Source: Candidatus Caldilinea saccharophila (lineage in GTDB: Bacteria > Chloroflexota > Anaerolineae > Caldilineales > Caldilineaceae). Taken from it: a stretch of 64,000 bases of DNA. The stretch is taken from the NCBI GenBank assembly GCA_016710365.1, contig JADJVW010000027.1, forward strand, positions 1-64,000, in the 5' to 3' direction. Shown in pieces: positions 1-8,523 of the stretch. The notes beneath the pieces were generated by a model. That model made no database searches, had not been told where the DNA came from, and saw only the letters and a program-made list of their open reading frames with translations. The position numbers were made by a program, and so were the translations under genes. Position 1 is the first letter of the stretch, and every line of letters begins with the position of its first letter.

Positions 1-430
1 AATGAATGTCCAGCCCGGATTCGACGATGGCGCAGAGGACGTTGTGAGTGCCGTTGGTGTTGTTGTCGACCGTGTAGCGTTTGTGGCGTGGAGACTTCAT
101 GGAGTAGGGCGCGGCGCGTTGTTCGGCAAAATGCACAATCGCCTTGGGCCGCACTTCTTGGATCAACTGCTCAAGCTCCTGATAGTCCTCAGCGATATTG
201 AGGTTGCGATAGTCAATTTCTTTGCCGGTCAACTGCTGCCAGCTCTGCAACCGCCGTTCGATGGGTTGAATGGGAGTGAGCGATTGGCAACCCAACTCCA
301 CATCGATCTTGCGGCGCGACAGATTGTCCACAATGGTGACATCGTACCCTTCGTGCGACAGACGCAAACTGGTCGGCCATCCACAAAAACCATCGCCGCC
401 AAGTACGATAACCCGCTCTTGACTCGCCAT
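1..430 (-). CDS. sqdB: UDP-sulfoquinovose synthase SqdB, N-terminal part (runs off the left edge)
   Basis: The reverse strand from the ATG at 430-428 encodes about 143 residues before the window ends. The protein opens with a Rossmann dinucleotide-binding loop (VIVLGGDGFCGWPTSLRL), followed by VDNLSRRK, SLTPI and HFAEQRAAPYSM, the last being the substrate-binding stretch typical of SqdB/SQD1. The family is an NAD-dependent short-chain epimerase-like enzyme that converts UDP-glucose and sulfite to UDP-sulfoquinovose, the head-group donor of the sulfolipid SQDG. A possible RBS (AGGGAG) lies 12 nt upstream of the ATG. The divergent neighbour is an SqdX-type glycosyltransferase, the next step of the pathway, which strongly supports the call. 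The C-terminus is not visible. Confidence 0.9.
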   Translation of the reverse strand, partial: MASQERVIVLGGDGFCGWPTSLRLSHEGYDVTIVDNLSRRKIDVELGCQSLTPIQPIERRLQSWQQLTGKEIDYRNLNIAEDYQELEQLIQEVRPKAIVHFAEQRAAPYSMKSPRHKRYTVDNNTNGTHNVLCAIVESGLDIH

Positions 431-645
431 AAATTTTGCTGCTCCCTGCTAAAGAATAAGGTTTATTTGTATGATCCGCGTGTAATGGGAGAGAGACAGG
501 AAGTGATTTCACCCATCTCTGACCGGCTAGGGTCTGCGCTGCCCCACCTTACTGCGCCCTTTCCTGCGTAGAGGATAAACGAGCGCACGCGATGTGGCAA
601 GTTATTGGGCAATTTTGGCGCTTGCGCAAGCAGTGATGGGGCCTG

Positions 646-898
646 CACTGCCTGTCACGCATCACTGCCTGTCACGCATCACTGCCTGTCACGCATCACT
701 GCCTGTCACGCATCACTGCCTGTCACGCATCACTGCCTGTCACGCATCACTGCCTGTCACGCATCACTGCCTGTCACGCATCACTGCCTGTCACGCATCA
801 CTGCCTGTCACGCATCACTGCCTGTCACGTCACTGCCTGTCACGCGTCACTGCCTGTCACGCGTCACTGCCTGTCACGCGTCACTGCCTGTCACGCAT
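646..898. repeat. 17-bp tandem repeat, 15 copies, between sqdB and sqdX
   Basis: The unit CACTGCCTGTCACGCAT recurs head to tail from 646. Ten full units are followed by one shortened 15-nt unit at 816-830 that lacks two bases, and then four more units, three of which carry GCGT in place of GCAT. Because 17 is not a multiple of 3, several reading frames stay open through the array and give spurious repetitive ORFs. The array takes up much of the 573-bp divergent intergenic region (431-1003). A near-complement of part of the unit (GCAGTGATG) lies just upstream at about 630-638. I see no convincing protein gene in this region. Confidence 0.97.
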
Positions 899-1003
899 CA
901 AACGTCATTGACCTGACATGCATACGGGGTTGTGACCGCGGTCGTGGTAAGATGGCAACAACAGCCACCAAGCGTATTGAAAGCCAGCCTTGTCGAGTGA
1001 TGT

Positions 1004-2179
1004 ATGTCTCCTGTGCCAGAAAAATTGCGGATTGCCATCTTCACGGAAACGTTTCTTCCCAAAATTGACGGCATCGTCACTATTCTCTGTCTGTTGTTGC
1101 AGCGGCTACAGGAACAGGGCCATCGTGTGATCCTGTTCGGCCCGCCGGGTGGGCCTGCGGACTATGCCGGCGCCGAGATTGTGGGCGTCGGCGGGCCGCG
1201 CGTGCCCTTTTACCCCGAACTGCGCATCAATATCCCGCGGCGTTTCGTGTGGGAGCGTATCAAGGCATTTCAACCTGACCTGATCCACGTGGTAAATCCG
1301 GTTGTGCTGGGGCCGTTTGGGCTTTCTTATGCGCGCCGGCTCAAGGCGCCGACGGTGGCTTCTTTCCACACCGATCTGCCGCGCTATGCTCAGTTCTACG
1401 GCGCAGGATTTGTCGCCCCGCTGATCTGGGCGTATTTGCGTGCGCTGCACAATCAGGCGGATGTCAACCTCTGCCCGTCGACCGCGGTGCGCAGCGAGTT
1501 GCAGCAGCAAGGGTTTCGCCGCGTGCGCTGGTGGAAGCGTGGGATCGACACCGACCTGTTCACGCCTGGCGCACGCCGCACCGAGGTGCGCGCCAGGCTG
1601 ACCGGCGGGCATCCCGATGACTTTCTGATCGTCAATGTGGGGCGGCAGGCGCCGGAAAAGCAACTCGACCTGCTGCGCGCGACGATTTTTCCCGAACGAG
1701 GCGTGCGCCTGGCGTTGATCGGCGCCGGCCCCAGCCACGAACATCTGCACAAAGTCTTCGCCGGCACGCCGACTGTGCTCACCGGCTATCTGCGCGGCAA
1801 GGAGTTGGTCGACGCCTATCGCGCCGCGGATGCGTTTATTTTTCCGTCCACCACGGAAACCTTTGGGCTGGTGGCGTTGGAGGCAATGGCCTGTGGTGTG
1901 CCTGTGGTGGCTGCGCGCACCGGCGGGGTGCTGGACACCGTGATCGACGGCTACAATGGCCTCTTTTACGACCCGACGCGGCCTGAACAGATGCGCGTGC
2001 ACATTCAGCGGCTGCGCGACGATCCAGCTTTGCGTCAGCAACTGGCCGAGAATGCGCTTGCTCACGCACGCAGCCGGTCGTGGCGCGCGACGATGGATCA
2101 GCTAGTCGATTACTATCATTCGGCGATCCGCGTCTTCCGGCTGACGACGCCGCACGTATCAGGGGCGGTCACGTTTTGA
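1004..2179 (+). CDS. sqdX: SqdX-like sulfoquinovosyltransferase (GT4 glycosyltransferase)
   Basis: This 391-residue GT-B glycosyltransferase starts LRIAIFTETFLPKIDGIVT, the hallmark opening of SqdX/SQD2. It carries HVVNP and SFHTDLPRYAQFYG in the acceptor half and WKRGIDTDLF at the inter-domain region. In the donor half it has VGRQAPEKQLDLL and the GT4 E-x7-E region (PSTTETFGLVALEAMACG). The family transfers sulfoquinovose from UDP-sulfoquinovose to diacylglycerol at the membrane to make SQDG. It is read divergently from sqdB, so both dedicated steps of the pathway are present. The start at 1004 gives the usual family N-terminus. The protein has no signal peptide and its length is normal. A related PimB-like mannosyltransferase is the main alternative, but the sqdB neighbour argues for SqdX. 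Confidence 0.87.
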   Translation: MSPVPEKLRIAIFTETFLPKIDGIVTILCLLLQRLQEQGHRVILFGPPGGPADYAGAEIVGVGGPRVPFYPELRINIPRRFVWERIKAFQPDLIHVVNPVVLGPFGLSYARRLKAPTVASFHTDLPRYAQFYGAGFVAPLIWAYLRALHNQADVNLCPSTAVRSELQQQGFRRVRWWKRGIDTDLFTPGARRTEVRARLTGGHPDDFLIVNVGRQAPEKQLDLLRATIFPERGVRLALIGAGPSHEHLHKVFAGTPTVLTGYLRGKELVDAYRAADAFIFPSTTETFGLVALEAMACGVPVVAARTGGVLDTVIDGYNGLFYDPTRPEQMRVHIQRLRDDPALRQQLAENALAHARSRSWRATMDQLVDYYHSAIRVFRLTTPHVSGAVTF

Positions 2180-2193
2180 AACAGGGGAGCCTC

Positions 2194-2697
2194 ATGAAAA
2201 CGATTTCGATCTGGCGTCACGCCAAAGCCGAACGACCTGAGTTATATGCCAACGATTACGACCGCCCCCTGACGGAGCGCGGCGTCAAGGATGCGGCGCG
2301 CATGGGCGCGGTGATCATGCGCCTCGACCCTGCCATCGATCTGATTATCGGGTCGCCCGCCGCGCGCACCGCGCAGACAGTGCAATCGCTGGTCACATTG
2401 CTCGACGGCGCTATCGATCCGCTCTGGAACGCAGCGGCCTATCTGGCGGCAGCCGACACGCTGCTGGAGATGGTCAAAGCGCTGCCCGACGACGCTCAGC
2501 ACGTTGTGCTGGTTGGTCACAATCCTGGCATGGAGGAGCTGGCTTCTGGGCTGTGCGGCTCCACGCCGGAGGATGTCTTTGTGCGGATGCCCACGGCCGC
2601 GCTGGCGCACGTTTCGATTGACGTCAGCCATTGGAGTATGGTGCGTTGGGGCGCAGGTCAGCTCAAGCTGTTGCTCACGCCGAAGATATTGCGCTAG
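2194..2697 (+). CDS. sixA: SixA-type phosphohistidine phosphatase
   Basis: This 167-residue histidine-phosphatase-superfamily protein starts at the ATG at 2194, which follows an AGGGGAG ribosome-binding site. Longer in-frame starts would run into sqdX. The catalytic RHAKAERP motif (RHG equivalent) lies near residue 8. Arg in GSPAARTAQT and the second catalytic His in VLVGHNPGMEELASGL complete the phosphate pocket. The RHA variant, the short length and the absence of an inserted cap domain are typical of SixA, which in E. coli removes phosphate from a phosphohistidine. It begins 14 nt after sqdX stops, so the two genes may be co-transcribed. A functional link to sulfolipid synthesis is not evident. 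Confidence 0.85.
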   Translation: MKTISIWRHAKAERPELYANDYDRPLTERGVKDAARMGAVIMRLDPAIDLIIGSPAARTAQTVQSLVTLLDGAIDPLWNAAAYLAAADTLLEMVKALPDDAQHVVLVGHNPGMEELASGLCGSTPEDVFVRMPTAALAHVSIDVSHWSMVRWGAGQLKLLLTPKILR

Positions 2698-2792
2698 AAG
2701 GGATTGCCTATCCATCAAAACACGCAACGTGTAACGTTATCAACGCACGGTCGCCGCCGTTTCCCTTTTTTGAATCCAAATGGAGCTATATC

Positions 2793-4128
2793 ATGCAAAC
2801 ACGTCGTTTACTTCTCACCCTGGCTGTGTTGGTTGGTCTTTGCCTGAACCTGTTTGCGCTGCCAGCGCAGGCCCAAACTGAGCCGGCGGACGCCGCGCGG
2901 CCTGATCTGGCCAACTATGGCGTGCGTTGCGAGGCTGGGCGGTGCATGCTTACAGTCGATGCGGGCGCGCTGGAGGCCGAGGTGCCGGTGCCCGCGGGGG
3001 CGCCGCTTCGCTTCGACCTGCCGACAGGGAATCTCGGTTTTCTCTCCGGCGCGGCGATTGAGATCTCCGACCAGTTGACGCTCAAGCTGCCGGTGGGCGA
3101 CATCCAAATCCGCACCGGCGACTTTGAGGTGGGCGTGGACAGCGAAGGCAACGTCGACCGTTTGCGCGGCTCCGCCGACACGGTGTTGCCCAGCCTGATG
3201 CTGCCCAACAATCTGCGCATTGGCGGTGCGTTCGGCGCCGAGTTTGGCTACGATGTCGGTGCGGCGCTGGGCAGCGTCAGCCCGCTGCTCGACGCTGAAG
3301 AGCACTATCTCTATCTGCGCCTGGGCGAAGGATTCGCACTGGACACCGCGCTTGTCGACGAGAATGGGCAGAGCACGCCGATCACCATTTCTGTACCCGA
3401 CAACGAATCGGCCACACTGATCGTTGATCCCCAGAATCAGGTGCTTTACCTGGACGGTCGCTTCAACCTTTCGCAGGTGCTGCGGTTGGCGGTCGTAGGA
3501 AGCATGATGGGCATCGATCCGGCTGCTGCAACTGGGGGACACACCGCTGCTGCTGGACAGCACGATCCGCATCGACCGCAGCGGCGTCAAGCTGCAAGGC
3601 GCGGTCGATGCCAAGCTGGCGCCCGCCACCCTGCTTGAAAGTGGCGGCATGGTCGAGATGTTTGTCCCCTTCCAGCGGCTGAGCGACGCTTATGTCCGCG
3701 TGGGCGGCGATCTTTCGGTGCCGATACTGGGCATCGCGGCGGCCAATGAAGCCACGCTCGGCGGCGCACAGGCCGCAGGCGACGGCACGGCGGGAACTGA
3801 AGCTCTCGTTGATGGCGCACCGCTTGCGTGGTGGGATGAAGCCACGGCCTGGATCGGCGGCGCGGCCAGCAGCACGGCAGGCGCCGTCGCTGGCGGCGCG
3901 CAGATGGGCATCGGCGCCGTGCAAGGTGCAGTCGATGCTGCGCTCACGTCGGCGAGCGAGGCCACAAGCGGCGGCGGTGCACCGGCCGCGGCTGGCTCGG
4001 CGTTGTCGGGCGCGGCTACCGGCGTCACCTGTGGCGTCAACCGGGCGCAACAACTCTGGTGCCAGACGACTGGTCTGTGTGAACCGCCAGAAGACGCGTG
4101 CGCCCCCACCGAGGATGCAGGGAAGTAA
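2793..4128 (+). CDS. Secreted protein of unknown function, split by a frameshift
   Basis: The ATG at 2793 opens a Sec signal peptide (RRLLLTLAVLVGLCLNL, likely cleavage after AQA near residue 29). The mature protein starts with a small Cys-bearing segment (GVRCEAGRC) and then has acidic, beta-rich sequence. The frame breaks inside a G5 run at 3534-3538. Removing one G joins it smoothly to the +1 frame (TPLLLDSTIRIDRSG onward), which continues to the stop at 4128. The C-terminal part is rich in Gly and Ala with small helices and ends in a four-Cys tail (TCGVN, LWCQ, GLCEPPEDAC). I do not recognise a family. It lies just downstream of sixA and converges on the BrkB-like gene. The break is probably a sequence error. 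Confidence 0.6.
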
Positions 4129-4144
4129 GGGGCATGATTCTTGC

Positions 4145-4186
4145 AGAGAGGTGACAGTCACTTTTGAAAGTGACTGTCACCTCTCT
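4145..4186. terminator. Perfect 20-bp-arm palindrome between convergent genes
   Basis: The arms at 4145-4164 (AGAGAGGTGACAGTCACTTT) and 4167-4186 are exact reverse complements separated by 2 nt. The palindrome sits between the stops of two converging genes and could end transcription from both sides, although no U tract follows. Its GTGACNGTCACTT core recurs in the hairpins at 23562 and 37806, so it belongs to a dispersed family. Confidence 0.55.
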
Positions 4187-4201
4187 ACAAGGAACTTCGC
4201 A

Positions 4202-5470
4202 TCAATCACGCCGGAAGGGATCGCGCACCAGGCTGTAGAGTGATAACGCCGCAATGACTGTGACGGCGGTGACGACGCTGGCAGTGGCGGTCACGGTGCT
4301 GCGGCCGGCGCGGCGCAGACGGCCTGGCTGCTGCTCGGTGCGCGGCGCCGGATGATCCACCGTGTCTGGCTGTTGCGCCGGCGTAGTTTCGGCCACTTTT
4401 TCTGTGCTGCTGGCTTCACCATCTCCCTCCGGCTCTTCCAGCACATCCTTTGCGTCATCCGGCAGCAGCAACGCGGGCAGAATGATGCCTTCTTCGCTTT
4501 CCACTGTCACGGGAGCTCGCGTCATCTTGGGCTCGGCGACAAGGATCTCTTCCACGACGCGCGAACCGAGCGTTCTGCCGTACACCTGCGTAAATTCAGC
4601 GCCAAGAAAGAAGATGAGCGCCGAATAGTTGACCCACACCAGCAGCAGAATTACCGAGCCTGCCGCGCCATACAACGAAGCGATGTTACTCTGGCTGACA
4701 TAGATGCTGATGCCCCACCGACCCAGCGAAAAGAGCAGCCCCGTGGCGATTGCCCCGATCCAAACATCGCTCCAGGTGAGTTCAATGTCCGGCACGAATT
4801 TATAGATCAGCGCGAACACCAGCACCGTGATCAAAAACAGCAAAATAAACCCCAAAATCTGACTGGGCGACCCCATGCCCGGCGCCAATCGGTCGATATA
4901 TCTGCTGGTGAAGGCCAGGCCGGTGCTGATAATGAGCGACAGGAGCAACAGCAGTCCTGCGATGAGCACCATCATCAGCGAAACGGCGCGGCCTAAGACA
5001 AATCGCATTACGCCATTTTTCTCACGGGCTGGCACATCCCAGATCAGATTCAACGCGTTGCGCAGTTCGTTGAACGCGCCGGACGCGCCGTAAAAGAGAA
5101 TGCCAAGACTGATGGCCGAGGCCAGGATATTGGGGCCTTGCACGCTACGATTATTCTCGATCACAGTCTGCACCAACTGCGCCGCCTCTGGACTGTTGGT
5201 GTAGGCAAGCACCTGGTTCACAATCGTGCCTTGTGCGGTTTCGCGGCCAATCACGAAGCCGGCAATAATGACCATAATCACGAGCAACGGCGCCAGCGAG
5301 AAGATGGTGTAATAAGCCAGCGCCGCGGAGAGACGCGACGCGTTGTCGGCATTCCACTCGGCGAACGTCATGGTCATCAACGACCAGTACTCTTGATACC
5401 ACTTTGTCTTCTGAGCAAGCGCCTGCTGTGACTGAAACATTTTGGCGTTTTTCGTGTCTTCGTTTTGCAT
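4202..5470 (-). CDS. YihY/BrkB-family integral membrane protein
   Basis: This 422-residue protein matches the YihY/virulence-factor BrkB family, formerly mis-assigned as RNase BN. Family hallmarks are RLSAALAYYTIFSLAPLLVI in the first membrane helix, LFYGASGAFNELRNALNLIWDVP, and GAAGSVILLLVWVNYSALIFFLGAEFTQVYG near the end of the core. Six membrane segments span about residues 45-325. A cytoplasmic or extracellular tail of about 100 residues, rich in acidic residues and Pro, then leads to one more hydrophobic stretch near the C-terminus (VVTAVTVIAALSLYSLV), which is an extra compared with short family members. The family's biochemical role is still uncertain, and transport or envelope roles have been suggested. 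The gene stands alone between repeats. Confidence 0.88.
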   Translation of the reverse strand: MQNEDTKNAKMFQSQQALAQKTKWYQEYWSLMTMTFAEWNADNASRLSAALAYYTIFSLAPLLVIMVIIAGFVIGRETAQGTIVNQVLAYTNSPEAAQLVQTVIENNRSVQGPNILASAISLGILFYGASGAFNELRNALNLIWDVPAREKNGVMRFVLGRAVSLMMVLIAGLLLLLSLIISTGLAFTSRYIDRLAPGMGSPSQILGFILLFLITVLVFALIYKFVPDIELTWSDVWIGAIATGLLFSLGRWGISIYVSQSNIASLYGAAGSVILLLVWVNYSALIFFLGAEFTQVYGRTLGSRVVEEILVAEPKMTRAPVTVESEEGIILPALLLPDDAKDVLEEPEGDGEASSTEKVAETTPAQQPDTVDHPAPRTEQQPGRLRRAGRSTVTATASVVTAVTVIAALSLYSLVRDPFRRD

Positions 5471-5630
5471 GATCTGGTCTTTCTTGAGTCTGCGAGGGTC
5501 ACAGCGTACCCACAGTTACCGCGAAAGTCAATGTGCCTATTGATAACCGCCCGGTATATTCGATGGCACGGAGCGAGTTAAACAACAATAGGCCGCGTCC
5601 TTGTCACGCTTGACGCCGCACAGTAAAATA

Positions 5631-5731
5631 CAGTAATTCACGATTTGCCTCACACGAAGACACAAAGCCACAAAGTTGAAGATGGCGTCTTTGTGTGCTT
5701 TGCGGCTTTGTGTGAGTTTCGTGAAGTACTG
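5631..5731. repeat. Hairpin repeat, CAGTA-family copy 1
   Basis: This element of about 101 bp has imperfect inverted halves: CAGTAATTCACGATTTGCC at the left and its counterpart ending GTGAAGTACTG at the right. Inner arms carry CTCACACGAAGACACAAAG against CTTTGTGTG repeats, around a short loop containing TTGAAGATGGCGT. Near-identical copies lie at 41634-41739 and 49846-49952. The rest of the 5471-5789 gap shows nothing gene-like. Confidence 0.9.
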
Positions 5732-5789
5732 AAATAGCGAGACTTGCTTGTACGCTCACCTAGAAACCATATCTGACAATGAGTAAATC

Positions 5790-6719
5790 GTGACGCCAAT
5801 CCCACCTACTTTTTCCTTTTCGCAGTCCAGCTTGCAGGCGTTTGAAGATTGCCCGCGCCGTTTTTGGCTGGCGTATATTGAACAGCTTCCCTGGCCCGCG
5901 GTCGAGGCGTCGCCGGTGGAGGAGCATGAAGCGTTGCTGCGCCAGGGCGAACGCTTTCATCGCCTGGTGCAGCGCGCCGAAATCGGCATCGACCCCGACG
6001 AAGTAAGCGCCGCGCTGGAGCCGCCGCTCTCGACCTGGTTCAGCGCCTATCGCACCCACCGCCCCGCCGACTTGCCGGAGCAATTTGTCGAGATCGAGCG
6101 GGTATTGTCGATGATGGTAGGGGCGAGGGGCGAGGGGCGAGGGGCGGATGTAGAGGCAGCATCGCTTGCTTTGCCGCTCTCCAATCTCCAATCTCCCTTT
6201 CGCCTCGCGGCCAAATACGACTTAATTGCCGCCGAGCAGGACGGACGCGTCGTGATTGTAGACTGGAAGACGGCGCGGCGCCGCGCCGAACCAGCGACAT
6301 TGCGCCAACGCTGGCAGACGATCGTCTATCCCTATGTGCTGGTCGAAGCGAGCGCCAACCTGCCGTGGGGGCCGGTCCGCCCCGAACAGGTGGAAATGCG
6401 CTATTGGTTTACCGCCGCGCCAGGCCAGCCCGTCGTGTTTCGTTACGATGCCGCCCAACACGAGGCGAATCAGCGACGCCTGGTGCGCCTGCTTGCCGAC
6501 ATCCTGGGCGGCGAGTCTGTCGCGGATTTCCCCAAAGTCGCTGATACGCCAGCCAATCGCCGCCGCTTCTGCGCTTTCTGCATCTATCGTAGCCGCTGCA
6601 ACCGTGGCGCCGCAGCCGGCAATCTCGACGCGCTAGAGGACGCGGAGGAGTTCTTCGCCGTCGATATGGAAAAAGCGTTGGAGTTCACCCTGGCAGATGT
6701 GGAAGAGCTGGCGTTCTGA
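5790..6719 (+). CDS. PD-(D/E)XK nuclease, RecB/Cas4-like, with a C-terminal iron-sulfur Cys motif
   Basis: This 309-residue protein starts at the GTG at 5790, because the nearby ATG at 5779 meets a stop at once. The N-terminus SFSQSSLQAFEDCPRRFWLAYIE is the usual opening of RecB-family/Cas4-like nucleases. GERFHRLVQR precedes the core, and the PD-(D/E)XK residues are in AAKYDLI and VVIVDWKTA, followed by Q/Y residues of motif IV (RQRWQTIVYPYVL). CAFCIYRSRC near residue 255, together with the early Cys at CPRRF, would ligate a 4Fe-4S cluster as in AddB/Cas4. No cas genes are nearby, so it is more likely a DNA-repair nuclease than a CRISPR component. Residues about 110-137 are encoded by short repeats (GAGGGGC units and CCAATCT units) and look like an in-frame insertion. 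Confidence 0.83.
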   Translation: MTPIPPTFSFSQSSLQAFEDCPRRFWLAYIEQLPWPAVEASPVEEHEALLRQGERFHRLVQRAEIGIDPDEVSAALEPPLSTWFSAYRTHRPADLPEQFVEIERVLSMMVGARGEGRGADVEAASLALPLSNLQSPFRLAAKYDLIAAEQDGRVVIVDWKTARRRAEPATLRQRWQTIVYPYVLVEASANLPWGPVRPEQVEMRYWFTAAPGQPVVFRYDAAQHEANQRRLVRLLADILGGESVADFPKVADTPANRRRFCAFCIYRSRCNRGAAAGNLDALEDAEEFFAVDMEKALEFTLADVEELAF

Positions 6720-6759
6720 AACAGCAGTTGTCCCCATGCCCCGCAAAGAGCTTGATGGG

Positions 6760-6954
6760 TAAACGTCATCCATAGAGGGCGAGATGGGCGCGGGCAATTT
6801 CCGGCCACGCGAACAGGTGGCTGCGCCGGCGCGCCGGCTGACGCAGGGCGGCGGCCAGCGCCGGATCGTCAGCAACACGACGCACGGCGGCGCTCAACGC
6901 CAGAACATCCCCGGCCGGCGCAAAAAGGACATCTCGGCCGTCCACCAACTCGGA
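6760..6954. repeat. 195-bp direct repeat, copy 1 (partner at 10026-10220)
   Basis: This stretch is nearly identical to 10026-10220. It carries the last 60 or so codons of a glycosyltransferase gene together with the few bases that follow its stop. It ends directly at the stop codon of the large membrane-protein gene (6955), so the two copies flank that gene in the same orientation. Confidence 0.93.
6766..6948 (-). pseudogene. Detached C-terminal fragment of a glycosyltransferase
   Basis: The 60 codons read GRDVLFAPAGDVLALSAAVR and end HLALYG. They match the C-terminus of the glycosyltransferase at 10032-11178 except for a few substitutions (for example ALAAALRQPA against ALAATLRQQA). The catalytic domains are missing, so this cannot be a working enzyme. 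It is best read as the remnant of a duplication or of a lost second glycosyltransferase copy downstream of the membrane-protein gene. The same stop codon (TGA at 6768-6766) is preserved. Confidence 0.85.
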
Positions 6955-8523
6955 CTACGGTTCGATCAGCACTTCGGCAAGAGGAACGAGTGCGTCAGGA
7001 AAAGGGGCGCCGGCCGCATCAAACGCCGGTGCACGTGTGGCGCCCGCCGCGGCGTCGTAGAATCCCAGGCTCAACTGCGCCTTGCCTGGCGTCGCATCCT
7101 GAGCAACCACCAGCGTCACCTCATCGCGAATCACCTCGCCCGGCATCCACGACCAGGTGGGATTGACGCCATTAGCCGGCGGACCGTCGTGCTGCGCCGC
7201 CATGCCGGCCTGCGGCGAATAGAGATGAACGAAGCGCGTCAGATCGGCGTCTGTCGGCGCGAGGCCGCGATAATAAAGGGTGAGCGTCACAGCATCTCCC
7301 GGTCGCACGATCATGCCATGCGCTGAAATATCAAAGCCCAACAATTCGAAGGCGTCATCAAAGCGAGCGGAGAGAGGATGTTGGAACGTAGCGTTGCGCG
7401 GCGCGGCCACAACCTTGACCGGCGGCAATCGCATGTGATCGTCCGGCTCCTCTGCTGAGGCGTCTGCACCGCCGGCAAAGACAGGCAGCCGCTCCTGATC
7501 GGCATAGGCATACATGCCCACCTCTGGCCAGTAGACGCCACCCTCTGCGTCCGGCGGAATGCGAAGCAGATACGCATCGGTGTAACGTCGCCCCGGCGTC
7601 CAGCTTGCGGGCGGCTGAAACACTGGCCCAGGGACGTGATCTTCCTGCGCAATGGGCTGCCCCGTGGCGTCGACCAGATGTACGAAGGCATGGTAATTTT
7701 CCGCCAGCACGGCTTGCGTCGACCAGTAGAGCGTCACCCAGAGAGAGTCGCCAGCATCGACACGCGGCACAGAGACGCCGGCCTCTGGTTTACTTCTCGC
7801 TACGTCATAGTCGTAGCCATCGAGGTGGATAGCGGCGCCGAAACGCGCGTCTGTCTGCGTGGCAGGTTCTGGATCGACCGGCGCGGCGTCGAGGGTAAAT
7901 GTTCCGACCACGGTCGGCGGCTCCCTCTGTGCCGTCTGATCTGCCTCTGCTGCGAGCAATGTCACCGCCAGGCGATAGTCGCCGGCGGGCAGCCCAGCCG
8001 GTACGGGGGCGATGGTGGCGTCGTCCACGACCGCGCCGACGGGCCAGAGTTCGGTCGAACCGGCATTGTAAACGGGGCGTGTCGTGGCTGCGCCGACAAG
8101 TTCGCCCTGCTGGTCGAGCACCTGCCAACGGATGCGCAGATCGCCCGGCGGCGTCGCAACCGACCAAAACGTATGAATAGTCGGATGATTGGCATCAGCC
8201 GTATCGACCTGGAAACCGAGCAACTGCACGCCGTTGCGTTGCACCGGGCTTGCAGGCAATTGGACTGCATCCAGATCGCGCGGCGTCAACCAGCCTAGCA
8301 GACCGGCTGCCCAAAAAATCGCCGGAAGCACTGCGATCCAGCGCGTGCGCCGGTCGCGCCAGGCAACGCCGGCCAGCACGGCCAGCGTGAGCAGGCTGAG
8401 CCATGTGGCAGCCGTCTGCACCGGCGTGTGCGTCCAGCGCTTGTGCACAACATGGTCGCCCGGTGGAAGATCGACCGTTTGGAGCACGCCTAGGAAGTCA
8501 ATGGCAGAGTGCCGCAGGCGCAC
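6955..8523 (-). CDS. Large membrane protein, C-terminal half (beta-rich domains), after a frameshift
   Basis: This frame continues the protein encoded at 8498-10039. The junction near 8505-8520 joins GWEVTIDGAPAAL to an LPPGDHVV segment, the usual order in YfhO/PMT-like proteins where a jelly-roll domain (GWxxxxDG then LPxGxHxV) follows the membrane core. One membrane helix comes next (WLSLLTLAVLAGVAWR). After it are two or three repeated beta modules with patterns such as LRIRWQVLDQQGE, VTLYWSTQAVLAENYHAFVHL and VTLTLYYRGLAPTDADLTRFVHL, all exoplasmic by prediction. Such modules occur in bacterial polysaccharide or protein-glycosylation membrane proteins. The stop abuts the duplicated glycosyltransferase fragment. 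The split is probably a one-base sequence error. Confidence 0.7.
   Translation of the reverse strand: MRLRHSAIDFLGVLQTVDLPPGDHVVHKRWTHTPVQTAATWLSLLTLAVLAGVAWRDRRTRWIAVLPAIFWAAGLLGWLTPRDLDAVQLPASPVQRNGVQLLGFQVDTADANHPTIHTFWSVATPPGDLRIRWQVLDQQGELVGAATTRPVYNAGSTELWPVGAVVDDATIAPVPAGLPAGDYRLAVTLLAAEADQTAQREPPTVVGTFTLDAAPVDPEPATQTDARFGAAIHLDGYDYDVARSKPEAGVSVPRVDAGDSLWVTLYWSTQAVLAENYHAFVHLVDATGQPIAQEDHVPGPVFQPPASWTPGRRYTDAYLLRIPPDAEGGVYWPEVGMYAYADQERLPVFAGGADASAEEPDDHMRLPPVKVVAAPRNATFQHPLSARFDDAFELLGFDISAHGMIVRPGDAVTLTLYYRGLAPTDADLTRFVHLYSPQAGMAAQHDGPPANGVNPTWSWMPGEVIRDEVTLVVAQDATPGKAQLSLGFYDAAAGATRAPAFDAAGAPFPDALVPLAEVLIEP

Noticed and set aside
646..898. Possible CRISPR array
   Set aside because: Units are directly contiguous with no unique spacers, and no cas genes are present; the Cas4-like nuclease at 5790 stands alone.
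594..916. Two repetitive open frames across the 17-bp array
   Set aside because: They exist only because a 51-bp superunit has no stops in those frames. The translations are Cys/His-rich repeats with no RBS and no link to a family.
5790..6719. Cas4 as part of a CRISPR system
   Set aside because: No repeats, cas1, cas2 or effector genes nearby; the iron-sulfur RecB-like fold alone does not imply CRISPR function.
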